NCBI RefSeq assembly: GCF_000615845.1 | Contig: NZ_BAML01000003.1 | Location: 38,708-102,707, forward strand | DNA: 64,000 nucleotides | Direction of reading: 5' to 3' | DNA from: Ligilactobacillus hayakitensis DSM 18933 = JCM 14209 | GTDB taxonomy: Bacteria > Bacillota > Bacilli > Lactobacillales > Lactobacillaceae | In this document: one piece after another, positions 46,906 through 56,485 of the stretch | Layout: each line of letters opens with the position of its first letter | How positions within the stretch are numbered: the stretch's first letter is position 1 | The notes under the pieces: model-generated | Seen by the model: only the letters and a program-made list of their open reading frames with translations | What the model was told of the DNA's origin: nothing | The model's database searches: none | Translations under genes and position numbers: made by a program

Positions 46906-47049
46906 ATGGGACTAAAAATTAACCGTCAAAACAATTTAGAAAAAATGTTTGAAGAATTTGCTACAATTGATCCTAAAAAGGAAGCAAAAAAAGAAGAAAA
47001 GAAAAATTCTAATTCTTCTGCTAAAGCAAACGATCACAAGCAAAAATAA
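46906..47049 (+). CDS. 47 aa SPJ_0845-like small protein
   Basis: A small ORF with a strong AAAGGAG site: MGLKINRQNNLEKMFEEFATIDPKK followed by a Lys/Glu-rich end. The start resembles the SPJ_0845 family of short lactic-acid-bacterial proteins of unknown function. A terminator directly follows, which supports expression. It is divergent from uvrC. Confidence 0.75.
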   Translation: MGLKINRQNNLEKMFEEFATIDPKKEAKKEEKKNSNSSAKANDHKQK

Positions 47050-47050
47050 A

Positions 47051-47086
47051 AAGAGACTTGGAAAATTTCCTCGTCTCTTTTTTTTT
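47051..47086 (+). terminator. terminator after the 47 aa gene
   Basis: AAGAGAC and GTCTCTT pair around an inner GGAAA/TTTCC hairpin and are followed by a long T-run. Confidence 0.85.
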
Positions 47087-47121
47087 GAGATTTTTCGTCC
47101 TTATATCTCTATAAGGATTTC

Positions 47122-47715
47122 TTAATCTTCTTTGATTGCCATCTTTTCAATCCAATCCCAAACTTCTTTCTTCCCTGTTTTATCAACCGCAGAGAATAGT
47201 ACTAAATGATCATTTTTGTTAAGATGCATTTTTTTCTTGATTTGACTTTCTACTTTATTACGTTTACTCTTTGGAATCTTATCAATCTTAGTTCCAACAA
47301 CTAATACTGGAATATTATAATAATGTAAAAATTCAATCATTTGAACATCTAATTCACTTGGTTCATGACGAGCATCAACTAAATTAATTGTCCCTCGTAA
47401 TTCCTGACGTGTTGAAAAGTATGTCTCAATCATTCGGGCCCATTTTTCACGTTCTTTTTGTGAAACCTTAGCATATCCATAACCCGGAACATCCACAAAA
47501 TATAATTGTTCTTCAACGTTATAAAAGTTTAATGTTTGTGTTTTTCCCGGTTGACTTGATGTGCGAGCATAATTTTTTCGATTAATTAACGTATTAATTA
47601 ATGAGGACTTTCCTACATTTGAACGCCCGGCTAATGCAATTTCTGGAAAATCTTTATCTGGATATTGTTCCGGTTTTACAGCGCTAATTGTAAGTTCTAC
47701 GTTGTGTACTTCCAT
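47122..47715 (-). CDS. ysxC: ribosome biogenesis GTPase YsxC/EngB
   Basis: A 197 aa essential GTPase in 50S maturation. P-loop [12 protein letters not shown] lies near residue 31, G3 DVPGYG near 75, GTKID near 142, and FSAVDKTGK near 174. The normal clpX-ysxC linkage is not in view. AAGGATG site precedes the ATG. Confidence 0.97.
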   Translation of the reverse strand: MEVHNVELTISAVKPEQYPDKDFPEIALAGRSNVGKSSLINTLINRKNYARTSSQPGKTQTLNFYNVEEQLYFVDVPGYGYAKVSQKEREKWARMIETYFSTRQELRGTINLVDARHEPSELDVQMIEFLHYYNIPVLVVGTKIDKIPKSKRNKVESQIKKKMHLNKNDHLVLFSAVDKTGKKEVWDWIEKMAIKED

Positions 47716-47793
47716 GTTTTACCATCCTTTAATTTCTAATATAATAATTTTAACACGATTTAAGTAGTTTTACATGACCATTCATTTAAATAC

Positions 47794-47836
47794 AAAAAAA
47801 GAAGGTTTCGACTTTAACAGTCTGACCTTCTTTTAA
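47794..47836 (-). terminator. alaS terminator
   Basis: On the minus strand AAGAAGGT and ACCTTCTT pair around a 19-base loop and are followed by Ts. Confidence 0.85.
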
Positions 47837-47838
47837 AA

Positions 47839-50484
47839 TTATTTTTGTGATGCTACCCATTCAAAAGCAGCTTTAATTGCTGATTGCATTCCTTCTGGGT
47901 TCTTACCACCAGCTTGGGCTAAGTCTGGGCGACCACCACCGCCACCACCTACAAGTGGGGCAATTGTCTTAATTAAGTCACCAGCTTTGAAACCTTCTTT
48001 AACACTTGTTTCATTTACTGCAGCAATTAAGTTTACTTTTCCGTCTGTAGCAGTTGCCAATACTAAAATATCTGATAATTCTTTAGCTTTCCATTGATCA
48101 GCCAATTGGCGTAACTGTTGCATTCCTGAAACATTAACTTGAGCCGCAATCACAGACTTACCTGCAACTTCTTCAACGTTCTTGAAGACATCTTCAGCTT
48201 GTTGTGAAGCAAATTTAGCTTCAAGGGCTTCTTTTTGTTGTTCAAGTTCTTTAATTTGGTTTTGTAATTGATCAATCTTGTGTGGAACTTCTTTAATTTG
48301 TGCAATCTTTAAGTTTTGTGCACTTTGTTCAAGAAGGTTGTTACGACCTTCTAGATAATCAAAGGCTTCTTTTGAAGTCACAGCTTCAATACGTCTTACC
48401 CCAGCACCAACACCTGATTCTGAAATAATCTTGAATAATCCAAGCTCATTTGTATTATCAACGTGGTTTCCACCACAAAATTCTAATGAGTAGTCCCCAA
48501 TTTTAACAACACGAACTGTATCGCCATATTTGTCACCAAATAAAGCAATGGCACCCATCTTTTCTGCTGATTCCTTGTCAGTAACAACAGTATTAACTTC
48601 TAGGTTGGCCCAGATTTTTTCATTTACGATATTTTCAATCTTTTTAAGGTCTTCTTTTGTAACTGAACCTAAATTAGTAAAGTCAAAACGAAGATATGTT
48701 GGTTCTACTAATGAACCTGCTTGGTGAGTATGTGAACCCAAAACATCACGTAATGCTTGATCTAATAAGTGTGTAGCTGTGTGATTTTTCTTAACTTTGT
48801 TATGGAATTCGACATTTACCTCTAAACGATAAGTCTTGTCTTTACTTAATTCCTTTAATGCATGAATTGTATGCATATTTTGTCCGTTTGGTGCATGTTG
48901 CACATCTTTAACTTGGGCAACTACTTCACCATCTAAGCTTTTAACGAAACCTTCATCAGCTACTTGTCCACCCATTTCAGCATAAAATGGTGTTTTATCA
49001 AAAATTACTTGTGCTTCGTTACCTGCAGCTAATGTATCTACCAATTCATTATTGAAAATAATATCTTTTAATACACCATCTGCTTGTAATTTTGAATATC
49101 CAACGTATTCGCTTTCTGTCTTAATATCAGTAAGTAATCCGTTTTGAACACCCATTGACTTAGCATTTGAACGAGCTGCACGTGCGCGATTCTTTTGAGC
49201 TTCCATTTCTTCGTTAAATCCATCTTCATCAACTTCTAAACCTTGTTCATCAGCATATTCTTTAGTTAATTCTAATGGGAAGCCATAAGTATCATATAAC
49301 TTAAATACTGGTTTTCCTGGAAGTTGTTTTTCATCCTTTTCCTTTGTTTCTGAAATAAGGTTATCTAATAAAACAATCCCATCCTTCAATGTATCATTGA
49401 AGCGGTCTTCTTCCATGCGGATTACTTTTTGAATGAATTCAGCTTGTTCTAGGACTTCTGGATAAGCAGACTTCATAATTTCTCCAACTACCGGAACCAA
49501 TTTATACATGAATGCTCCATCAATGCCTAATTTTTGTCCGTGCATTACTGCGCGACGGATTAAACGACGAATAACGTAACCACGACCTTCATTTGAAGGT
49601 AAAGCTCCATCACCAATGGCAAAAGTTACGGCACGAGCATGATCAGCAATAACCTTAAATGATACATCTAATTCTGCATCATCACCATAATGCTTTCCTT
49701 CACTAAATTTAGCTGTTTCATCCATGATTGGAAGGAATAAATCTGTTTCAAAGTTTGTTTTGGCATGTTGGAATACAGAAACAACACGTTCTAAGCCCAT
49801 CCCCGTATCAATGTTTTTGTGTGGAAGTGGTTCATATGTACCGTCTGGCTTATGATTAAATTCTGAGAACACAATATTCCAAATTTCTAGATAACGTTCA
49901 TTTTCGCCACCTGGGTAACTTTCTGGATCGTCTTCAGGAAGGTTATTCATTTCTTGACCACGATCATAGAAAATTTCTGAGTCAGGACCTGATGGACCTT
50001 CACCAATATCCCAAAAGTTATCTTCTACTTCATAGATATGACTTGGATCAACCCCAACTTTTTCCCAGATACCTTTAGCATCTTTATCTTTTGGGTATAC
50101 TGTAATGTATAATTTTTCTGGATCTAAGGCATACCATTCCTTGCTTGTTAATAATTCCCAAGCCCAAGAAATTGCTTCTTCTTTAAAGTAGTCACCTACT
50201 GAAAAGTTCCCTAACATTTCAAATAATGTATGGTGGCGTGCTGTGTGACCAACATTTTCAATGTCGTTTGTACGAATTGATTTTTGAGAACTTGTAATTC
50301 GATGATTTTTAGGTACAACTGTTCCATCGAAATACTTTTTCATTGTTGCAACACCTGAGTTAATCCAAAGTAATGTTGGATCATCATTTGGAACTAAAGG
50401 TGCACTTTTCATGACGTCATGTCCTTTTGACTTGAAAAAATCTAGGTACATTTGACGTACTTGTGAACTTGTTAATTCTTTCAT
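47839..50484 (-). CDS. alaS: alanyl-tRNA synthetase
   Basis: An 881 aa class II synthetase. Aminoacylation domain: RQMYLDFFKSKGHDVMKSAPLVP and NVGHTARHHTLFEMLGNFS. Editing domain: the HTATHLLDQALR motif and the C-x-x-x-H-type CGGNHV. C-terminal coiled coil and DHHA1-like region close with GGGGGGRPDLAQAGG. Expression is controlled by the T-box leader just upstream. Confidence 0.98.
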   Translation of the reverse strand: MKELTSSQVRQMYLDFFKSKGHDVMKSAPLVPNDDPTLLWINSGVATMKKYFDGTVVPKNHRITSSQKSIRTNDIENVGHTARHHTLFEMLGNFSVGDYFKEEAISWAWELLTSKEWYALDPEKLYITVYPKDKDAKGIWEKVGVDPSHIYEVEDNFWDIGEGPSGPDSEIFYDRGQEMNNLPEDDPESYPGGENERYLEIWNIVFSEFNHKPDGTYEPLPHKNIDTGMGLERVVSVFQHAKTNFETDLFLPIMDETAKFSEGKHYGDDAELDVSFKVIADHARAVTFAIGDGALPSNEGRGYVIRRLIRRAVMHGQKLGIDGAFMYKLVPVVGEIMKSAYPEVLEQAEFIQKVIRMEEDRFNDTLKDGIVLLDNLISETKEKDEKQLPGKPVFKLYDTYGFPLELTKEYADEQGLEVDEDGFNEEMEAQKNRARAARSNAKSMGVQNGLLTDIKTESEYVGYSKLQADGVLKDIIFNNELVDTLAAGNEAQVIFDKTPFYAEMGGQVADEGFVKSLDGEVVAQVKDVQHAPNGQNMHTIHALKELSKDKTYRLEVNVEFHNKVKKNHTATHLLDQALRDVLGSHTHQAGSLVEPTYLRFDFTNLGSVTKEDLKKIENIVNEKIWANLEVNTVVTDKESAEKMGAIALFGDKYGDTVRVVKIGDYSLEFCGGNHVDNTNELGLFKIISESGVGAGVRRIEAVTSKEAFDYLEGRNNLLEQSAQNLKIAQIKEVPHKIDQLQNQIKELEQQKEALEAKFASQQAEDVFKNVEEVAGKSVIAAQVNVSGMQQLRQLADQWKAKELSDILVLATATDGKVNLIAAVNETSVKEGFKAGDLIKTIAPLVGGGGGGRPDLAQAGGKNPEGMQSAIKAAFEWVASQK

Positions 50485-50509
50485 TTTTTAAATCCTTTCT
50501 ATATGGTGA

Positions 50510-50706
50510 TTTAAACAATAAAAGACCGCTGCTAGTAAGGACGCATTCGCGCGGTACCACCTTACTTGCAACGATCTATCGTTAACCACTCATTACTTGC
50601 TTATTTAAATATAAAATCTAGGTAGCATTATTACACCAGCCATAGGTTCTTTCAGCAACAAAACCCTCTCTGTTATGTTCTTAATGTAATAATATATCCT
50701 AATTCA
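50510..50706 (-). promoter_or_regulatory. T-box riboswitch leader of alaS
   Basis: The minus-strand leader contains the T-box sequence AAGGTGGTACCGCG (50550-50563), an AGAGAG-containing Stem I and competing helices (AGTAAGG/CCTTACT and ACCGC/GCGGT followed by CTTTT) that can form antiterminator and terminator. A GCT triplet, the expected Ala specifier, is at 50624-50626. Uncharged tRNA-Ala should stabilise the antiterminator and switch alaS on. Confidence 0.92.
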
Positions 50707-50712
50707 AATCAA

Positions 50713-50741
50713 AGTATATTCAAAATATAACTAAATGTCAA
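50713..50741 (-). promoter_or_regulatory. alaS promoter
   Basis: On the minus strand TTGACA (50736-50741) and TATACT (50713-50718) are 17 bases apart, just upstream of the T-box leader. Confidence 0.88.
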
Positions 50742-50754
50742 TATAATTCAACAC

Positions 50755-52077
50755 TTATTTCATTTTTCTAGCTTGGCGGCGTGCAATCCGACGCTTTTGT
50801 TGTTCATCTTTTTTAATCCGACGTTGAATTTTTTTCTTATATCCCGGTTTACGCTTAGCCTTTTGCTTTTTAACAAAACCGCGTAGTTTAGGGTCCATTG
50901 CATCTTTTTTTGTACGACGTTTTTCACGACGGTTACGATCATATGAATCAACAATTTCACCATCTTTATATGCTTTAGGTTCAAAAGTAATCCCCATACT
51001 TTCTAACTCTTCAATTAAAACATCTTCACTTGGTTCATATAATGTAATTGCGGTTCCTTGCATCCCATTTCTACCAGTACGACCTACACGGTGAACAAAA
51101 AATTCTAAATCGTCAGGAATATCATCATTAATAACATGTGATACCCCTTCAATATCAATTCCACGAGCAGCTAAATCTGTCGCTACGACAAATTGATAAT
51201 CTAATTTTTGGATTCCCTTCATAACTCGCTTACGTTCACGTGGTTGAATCCCCCCATGAATTTTAGCAACTTTTAATCCTTGGGCACGTAAAAATTGTGT
51301 CAATTGATCTACACGTTCTTTAGTATTGGCAAAAATTAACGCTAAATATGGTTCCCCAATTGTTAATAAATTGTATATTAATTGATTTTTATCTCTACCT
51401 TTTGTTGAAATTAACCAATTATCGATTGTAGGACTGATAATTGATTTATTTTCAATAACTTGAATTTCTGGATTAGCCATATATTTACGTAAGAATGGCT
51501 TTAATTTTTCTGGAATAGTTGCAGAAAAGACCAGCATTTGTAAATCTTGTGGTAAAGATGATGCAATTTGATCAGTTTCATTTAAAAAACCTAAATCTAA
51601 TGTCATATCTGCTTCATCAACAACTAAAAATTTTACATAACGAGGATCAAGAGCATTTTCCTTGATTAAATCTAAAATACGTCCTGGAGTTCCAATTACT
51701 AATTGGGGTTGATGATTTTTAACCTTTTCAATTTGGCGTTGCTTGTCAGTCCCCCCAACACAATTTTGCATCCAAACTTTCTTATCAGCAAATTTAGCAA
51801 TTTGCTTAGCATCTTCATAAATTTGATATGCCAATTCACGACTAGGTGTTGTAATAATAACTTGTAAATTTTCATTATCTAAATCTAATTTTTGAAAAAT
51901 AGGAAGTAAAAATGCATGGGTCTTCCCACTCCCTGTTTGTGATTGCCCTACAACACTTTTTCCTTTTAATACTAGCGGGATAATTTTTTCTTGAACTTTT
52001 GTCGGTTCAATGAAATTTTTTTCCTTCAAAGCTTCATTGATATACCCAACAAAGTTGTAATCTGCAAATTTTTTCAT
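50755..52077 (-). CDS. cshB: DEAD-box RNA helicase (CshB-like)
   Basis: A 440 aa ATP-dependent RNA helicase. Motifs in order: Q motif (EPTKVQEKIIP), motif I SQTGSGKT, TPSRELA, motif II VVDEADMTLDLG, SAT, and HRVGRTGRNG. The Lys/Arg-rich C-terminal tail (RRIKKDEQQKRRIARRQARK) should bind RNA. It follows nrnA by 5 bases in an operon. Confidence 0.93.
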   Translation of the reverse strand: MKKFADYNFVGYINEALKEKNFIEPTKVQEKIIPLVLKGKSVVGQSQTGSGKTHAFLLPIFQKLDLDNENLQVIITTPSRELAYQIYEDAKQIAKFADKKVWMQNCVGGTDKQRQIEKVKNHQPQLVIGTPGRILDLIKENALDPRYVKFLVVDEADMTLDLGFLNETDQIASSLPQDLQMLVFSATIPEKLKPFLRKYMANPEIQVIENKSIISPTIDNWLISTKGRDKNQLIYNLLTIGEPYLALIFANTKERVDQLTQFLRAQGLKVAKIHGGIQPRERKRVMKGIQKLDYQFVVATDLAARGIDIEGVSHVINDDIPDDLEFFVHRVGRTGRNGMQGTAITLYEPSEDVLIEELESMGITFEPKAYKDGEIVDSYDRNRREKRRTKKDAMDPKLRGFVKKQKAKRKPGYKKKIQRRIKKDEQQKRRIARRQARKMK

Positions 52078-52082
52078 TTTAA

Positions 52083-53033
52083 TTAATTACCTCGTTTATA
52101 ATTTTTTGCAATTTCATCTAATTCAGCCACAAATTCAGGAATTTGTTGACTGTCATCAATTTTGGCTCCACTTGCTAATGGATGACCGCCACCATCATAT
52201 TTCTTTGCTAATTCATTGATAATAGGTGCTTTAGAGCGAATTCGAAGACGATAACTGCCATCTTTTTGTTCTACGAATACTGTCCAACAAAGAACCGTAC
52301 TAATTTTACCCATTAACGGAACAATTGCAGCTGTACCAGCATCACCTAAATCAAATTGATCTAAAATTTCATTTGTTAATACAATATATGCTGCATCATT
52401 TGCAGTAACCTTCATATTTTCGTAGACGTACGCTGAAAGTCTAGCAACTGGTAAACTGATATCATCTAATTTTCGATTTATTGATGCTGAATCAATATGC
52501 GTCTCCATCAAAACAGCAACACATCTCATTGTGTTGGCCGTTGTAGCGTCATACATGAATCTTCCAGTATCTCCAACAATACCTGCATATAATTGTTCTG
52601 CTGCTCTTTTAGAAAGTTTTAATCCTGTTTGAATAACTAAATTAGTAATTATTTCAGATGAACTAGAAGCGTTTGTATCCACTAATGAAATATCTCCATA
52701 ATGATCATCATCCGGATGATGGTCAATTTTTATTAAAAATTTTCCTTGATTATAGCGATCATCATCCACTCGAGGTCTATTAGCAGTATCAGTAACAATT
52801 ATCAAGGCATTCTCAAATTCATCATCACTTATTTCAACATTTTCAGTAATCCAACTTAATCCGGGAGTATTATGCCCTACTTCATACACGGTTTTATTTT
52901 CAAAATTGTCTCTAATAATTGTGGCTAAGCCACCTTGAGAGCCAAAAGCGTCTGGATCAGGTCTTTGGTGACGGTGAATAATAATTGTATCAAATTCTTT
53001 AATTTTGTTAACTATTTGCTTATATATATCCAT
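52083..53033 (-). CDS. nrnA: DHH-family nanoRNase/pAp phosphatase NrnA
   Basis: A 316 aa DHH-DHHA1 phosphoesterase that degrades very short RNAs (2-5 nt) and 3'-phosphoadenosine 5'-phosphate. Motifs IIHRHQRPDPDAFGSQ, VTDTANRPR, KIDHHPDDD and DTGRF; DHHA1 contains GGGHPLASGA. It precedes the helicase gene, a pairing that suits RNA turnover. Confidence 0.94.
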   Translation of the reverse strand: MDIYKQIVNKIKEFDTIIIHRHQRPDPDAFGSQGGLATIIRDNFENKTVYEVGHNTPGLSWITENVEISDDEFENALIIVTDTANRPRVDDDRYNQGKFLIKIDHHPDDDHYGDISLVDTNASSSSEIITNLVIQTGLKLSKRAAEQLYAGIVGDTGRFMYDATTANTMRCVAVLMETHIDSASINRKLDDISLPVARLSAYVYENMKVTANDAAYIVLTNEILDQFDLGDAGTAAIVPLMGKISTVLCWTVFVEQKDGSYRLRIRSKAPIINELAKKYDGGGHPLASGAKIDDSQQIPEFVAELDEIAKNYKRGN

Positions 53034-53085
53034 GGTATCCCCTTTTTATATTTTCTAATAACTAGTATACCGATTACTTTTAATA

Positions 53086-53122
53086 AAATAAAGGTCGAAA
53101 AACTATTAATAGCTTCTCGACC
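53086..53122 (-). terminator. terminator after the 67 aa gene
   Basis: On the minus strand AGGTCGA and TCGACCT pair around an AT-rich loop and are followed by TTTATTTTATT. Confidence 0.75.
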
Positions 53123-53133
53123 TAACATACATT

Positions 53134-53337
53134 TTAATCTTCTGCTGCATTCATCGCATCAATAATCATTGCTAATCGATCTCTTTGAATTTCAGCTTCT
53201 TGTTTCTTCTGATTATACATCTCTAAAAGATGACTTCCGCGTTCGGTATCGTTGATTTTATCACAAACATTTTCTAATTCAACAACTTTTTCATCTAAAT
53301 TAATGAATTCTTCGGTAATGTCGAACTTATTGCCCAT
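53134..53337 (-). CDS. small coiled-coil hypothetical protein
   Basis: A 67 aa acidic, helical protein (MGNKFDITEEFINLDEKVVELENVCDK, ending IIDAMNAAED). I do not recognise it. TAGGAGG precedes the ATG. It has its own terminator, so it is monocistronic. The heptad-like spacing suggests a small coiled coil. Confidence 0.65.
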   Translation of the reverse strand: MGNKFDITEEFINLDEKVVELENVCDKINDTERGSHLLEMYNQKKQEAEIQRDRLAMIIDAMNAAED

Positions 53338-53501
53338 AATAAAAACCTCCTAGTAATTTATCAACTCAAATAATTTACCATGTTCCCACTCATTTGTGAA
53401 TACATTCTATAACATTTTTATTTACATAATAGCAACAAAAACATTACTTTTTTATTACATAATATTTATTATATGATAAATTTTTGTTATTGAACTTCAT
53501 A

Positions 53502-53531
53502 AAAAAAGATTGGCATTATGCCAATCTTTCA
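53502..53531 (-). terminator. terminator of the epimerase-permease operon
   Basis: On the minus strand AAAGATTGGCA and TGCCAATCTTT form a perfect stem with a three-base loop, followed by Ts. Confidence 0.92.
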
Positions 53532-53536
53532 TTAAT

Positions 53537-54874
53537 TTACCATCCAATTTCAGATGAATTTGCAGGAGCCTTCAACTTGCCATTAGCATAATCATTAAAA
53601 GCTTGATGAATAATTTCAAATGCTTTTTCTAATTCTTCTTCAGTAATTACCAATGGTGGTTGATATCTTAAAATATTTCCGCGAAGGCTAATCATAATTG
53701 CCCCCAATTCAAAGATGCGATAAATAATCTTCGTTGTTGCTTCTACATCCGGTTTTTTTGTTTGGGGATCAATAATATCAATCCCACCATCTAACCCATA
53801 CATCCGTACATCTCCGATAAAAGGATAGTTTTTTTGTTCTTGTTTGAAAAATTCTAAAGATTTTTGACCTAATTCACTAGATCTTTGCAATAGATTTTCT
53901 TCTTCAATTACTTCGATTGTCGCTAATGAACTTGCTGTCGTTACAGGATTACCTGCTGTTGTAAATAAATGTGCTGGTGCACCTAGCGAATCCATAATTT
54001 CAGCTCTACCGATAACGACACTCAACGGTAAGCCTGAAGCAACTGATTTTCCAACACTCATTAAATCAGGTTCAATTCCAAAATTTTCAATAGACCACCA
54101 CTTACCAGTTCGGCCCATCCCTTGATTAATTTCGTCAACTGCAAATAAAATTCCGTTATCCTTTGCAAATTGATAGATTTTTTCCATAAATTTACTTGGT
54201 GTCTTTACAATTCCTCCATCACCTTGAATTGGTTCGATTAGAATTGCCGCAACTTCGTCAGCTGGTAAATATGTTTCAAACGGATGCATAAATTCTTCAA
54301 ACATGCGATCAACATATTGATCATTTGTTTCATAATCCTTCTTTTTCCATGGATCAGGAAATGGTACTTTCACAATTCCTGGTAAAAGAGGTCCAATTTT
54401 GCGTGTCATATTCAAGCTAACTGAAGAAGCTGTAATTGAACCGTAAGTCGATCCATGATATGCACCTGTAAAAGTTACAATATATTGACGACCAGTATAA
54501 CTTCTTGCAAATTTAATAATTGCATCATTTGCATCAGATCCCGAAGTTCCCCAAGCTAACTTTACAGGACCACTAATCGGTGCTAATTCAGTAAGTCTCT
54601 CAGCTAATTTTGCAGCTTTATCATTTGCAAAGTATGCTGGTGTATATTGAATAATTTTTTCCGCTTGATCCTTAATTGCTTGGACAACTTTTGGATGTGA
54701 ATGACCGGTATTGGTTGCTGAAGCAGAAGATAATAAATCTATATATTCGTTACCTTCAACATCTTTGATTGTTGCACCTTTCCCCGATTCAATGACAATA
54801 TCAAAATACTTAATTCTAGCTTCAGGAGCTAGCGCTTGTTCTTCTTTTTTAAGAATATCTAAATTCTTAGGCAT
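53537..54874 (-). CDS. PLP-dependent isoleucine 2-epimerase-like enzyme
   Basis: A 445 aa fold-type I PLP enzyme annotated by most tools as a class III aminotransferase. It closely resembles the branched-chain amino-acid racemase of Lactobacillus buchneri/otakiensis, including the SGSDANDAIIKFARSYTGRQ and AYHGSTYGS blocks, the PAHLFTTAGNPV stretch and the C-terminal IGW. Schiff-base Lys is Lys276 in SVGKSVASG; the PLP ring Asp is Asp248 in AVDEINQG. Expected reaction: epimerisation of L-isoleucine to D-allo-isoleucine and racemisation of other branched-chain amino acids. A transaminase cannot be excluded. Start: the third ATG, 9 bases after AGGGG. It follows the permease by 26 bases. Confidence 0.85.
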   Translation of the reverse strand: MPKNLDILKKEEQALAPEARIKYFDIVIESGKGATIKDVEGNEYIDLLSSASATNTGHSHPKVVQAIKDQAEKIIQYTPAYFANDKAAKLAERLTELAPISGPVKLAWGTSGSDANDAIIKFARSYTGRQYIVTFTGAYHGSTYGSITASSVSLNMTRKIGPLLPGIVKVPFPDPWKKKDYETNDQYVDRMFEEFMHPFETYLPADEVAAILIEPIQGDGGIVKTPSKFMEKIYQFAKDNGILFAVDEINQGMGRTGKWWSIENFGIEPDLMSVGKSVASGLPLSVVIGRAEIMDSLGAPAHLFTTAGNPVTTASSLATIEVIEEENLLQRSSELGQKSLEFFKQEQKNYPFIGDVRMYGLDGGIDIIDPQTKKPDVEATTKIIYRIFELGAIMISLRGNILRYQPPLVITEEELEKAFEIIHQAFNDYANGKLKAPANSSEIGW

Positions 54875-54900
54875 AATCATCATCCCCTAATTACTATTCC

Positions 54901-56337
54901 TTATTTATTATCTTTATGACGTTTTTGTAATAAAGAATGGTTCATACCGTATACTAAGTATACTAAGACCCCAAATACAAACCAAATTAATGAATAAAGC
55001 TTAGCTTCGCTATTTAATCCCCAGAAAACTAAGAATGCGCCAATAAATGCTAATGCAGGCATTACTGGGTAAAATGGCATCTTAAATCCAGCTTCAGGTA
55101 AATCCTTACCTTCACGTGGACGCAAAGCATAAATACCAATTGATACAAACATAAATGCAATCAAAGTTCCTGCTGAAATTAATTGAGCTAATTGAGCGAA
55201 AGGAGCAAAAGCACCTAAAATAACAGCAATAATAGTTAAAACTAAAAGTGCATTATTAGGTAGGTTCTTATCGTTCAATTTTCCTAACCATGCTGGTAAT
55301 AATCCGTCACGTCCAAATGAGTAAAGCAGACGTGAACCTGCCATCATCATACCAATTAAAGCAGTAAACATACCGAATACGGCAATTGCTTGCACAACTG
55401 ACGCAATCACACCGTGGCCTGCACGACGTAATGCATACCCAACGGGTTCAGCATTTCCAGCATAATCAGAATAGTGGAACATCCCAACTAAAACTAAAGC
55501 TACAGAAACAAATAAGACTACAGCGATTAGTAATGATCCTAAAATACCACGTGGCATTGTCTTAGCAGGATTTTTAGCTTCTGCCGCATTTGCAGCGATT
55601 GAATCAAATCCAATATATGAAAGAAAAATCATTGAAACCCCTGCATAAATACCTTGCCAACCACCAAAATCAGTACCTGCTTTATGTTCTGGAATAAATG
55701 GAACATAGTTTTTCGTATGAATTGCAGTTAAACCAACAATAATAAATAATAAAATTGCTAAAACTTTTAAAATAACTAATGCATTTTCAACTCTCGCTGC
55801 TTCTGAGACCCCTCTTCCCACTAGAGCAGCAACTAATACAATCACGATTAGAGAAACTATATCAACAAATCCTCCATTTTGTCCAAATGTATTAGTTAAT
55901 TGAGATGGTAATACAACCCCAACTGGTTCTAATAAGGCACGTAAGTTAGCACTGAATCCAGAACCAACAAACGCAACCGCGATGAAATATTCAGCTAATA
56001 AAGCCCATCCAGCTACCCAACCGAAAAATTCACCAAAAATAACACTAATCCATGAAAATGCTGATCCAGCAAATGGAAGTGCTGAAGACATTTCTGCATA
56101 AGCAAATGCAACCAATGCAGCAACTACGGCCGCTAATAGAAATGAAATTGAAACTGCAGGACCAGCATGATCAGCAGCAACAACCCCGGGTAATGTAAAG
56201 ATTGAAGTAGATACAATTGTACCAACCCCTAATGCGATAAAATCTTTAACAGTTAAAACTTGTGCCATATGTGCATCTTTTTCCTGATACACACTTGCAT
56301 CTTCTTTAATTGTTAAACGTTTAAAAAAACTTGCCAT
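54901..56337 (-). CDS. APC-family amino acid permease
   Basis: A 478 aa secondary transporter of the amino acid-polyamine-organocation superfamily (YfnA/CAT-like) with about 12 helices. The first-helix consensus VKDFIALGVGTIVSTSIFTLPGVVAADHAGPAVSIS and the FIGFDSIAANAAEAKNPAKTMPRGILGSL region are characteristic. It is co-transcribed with the isoleucine 2-epimerase, so a branched-chain amino acid substrate is a sensible guess. Confidence 0.9.
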   Translation of the reverse strand: MASFFKRLTIKEDASVYQEKDAHMAQVLTVKDFIALGVGTIVSTSIFTLPGVVAADHAGPAVSISFLLAAVVAALVAFAYAEMSSALPFAGSAFSWISVIFGEFFGWVAGWALLAEYFIAVAFVGSGFSANLRALLEPVGVVLPSQLTNTFGQNGGFVDIVSLIVIVLVAALVGRGVSEAARVENALVILKVLAILLFIIVGLTAIHTKNYVPFIPEHKAGTDFGGWQGIYAGVSMIFLSYIGFDSIAANAAEAKNPAKTMPRGILGSLLIAVVLFVSVALVLVGMFHYSDYAGNAEPVGYALRRAGHGVIASVVQAIAVFGMFTALIGMMMAGSRLLYSFGRDGLLPAWLGKLNDKNLPNNALLVLTIIAVILGAFAPFAQLAQLISAGTLIAFMFVSIGIYALRPREGKDLPEAGFKMPFYPVMPALAFIGAFLVFWGLNSEAKLYSLIWFVFGVLVYLVYGMNHSLLQKRHKDNK

Positions 56338-56368
56338 ATCGTTTCTTCCTCTCTAAATTATTAAAAAA

Positions 56369-56397
56369 AGTATATCAAATCCTTAAGATACCGTCAA
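56369..56397 (-). promoter_or_regulatory. promoter of the permease-epimerase operon
   Basis: On the minus strand TTGACG (56392-56397) and TATACT (56369-56374) are 17 bases apart, about 32 bases upstream of the permease start. Confidence 0.85.
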
Positions 56398-56431
56398 TTT
56401 ATATTATAAACGATATTTTTATTAATAAAAT

Positions 56432-56470
56432 AAAAATGAGATCAAACATAAAATGTAAGATCTCATTTTA
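56432..56470 (-). terminator. terminator after the 138 aa membrane protein gene
   Basis: On the minus strand AAAATGAGATC and GATCTCATTTT pair around an AT-rich loop and are followed by Ts. Confidence 0.88.
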
Positions 56471-56485
56471 CTCTTGAATATATTT

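Noticed and set aside
53537..54874. 4-aminobutyrate or ornithine aminotransferase
   Set aside because: The fold is the same, but the sequence blocks and C-terminal IGW fit lactobacillus isoleucine 2-epimerase better, and no GABA or arginine pathway genes are nearby.
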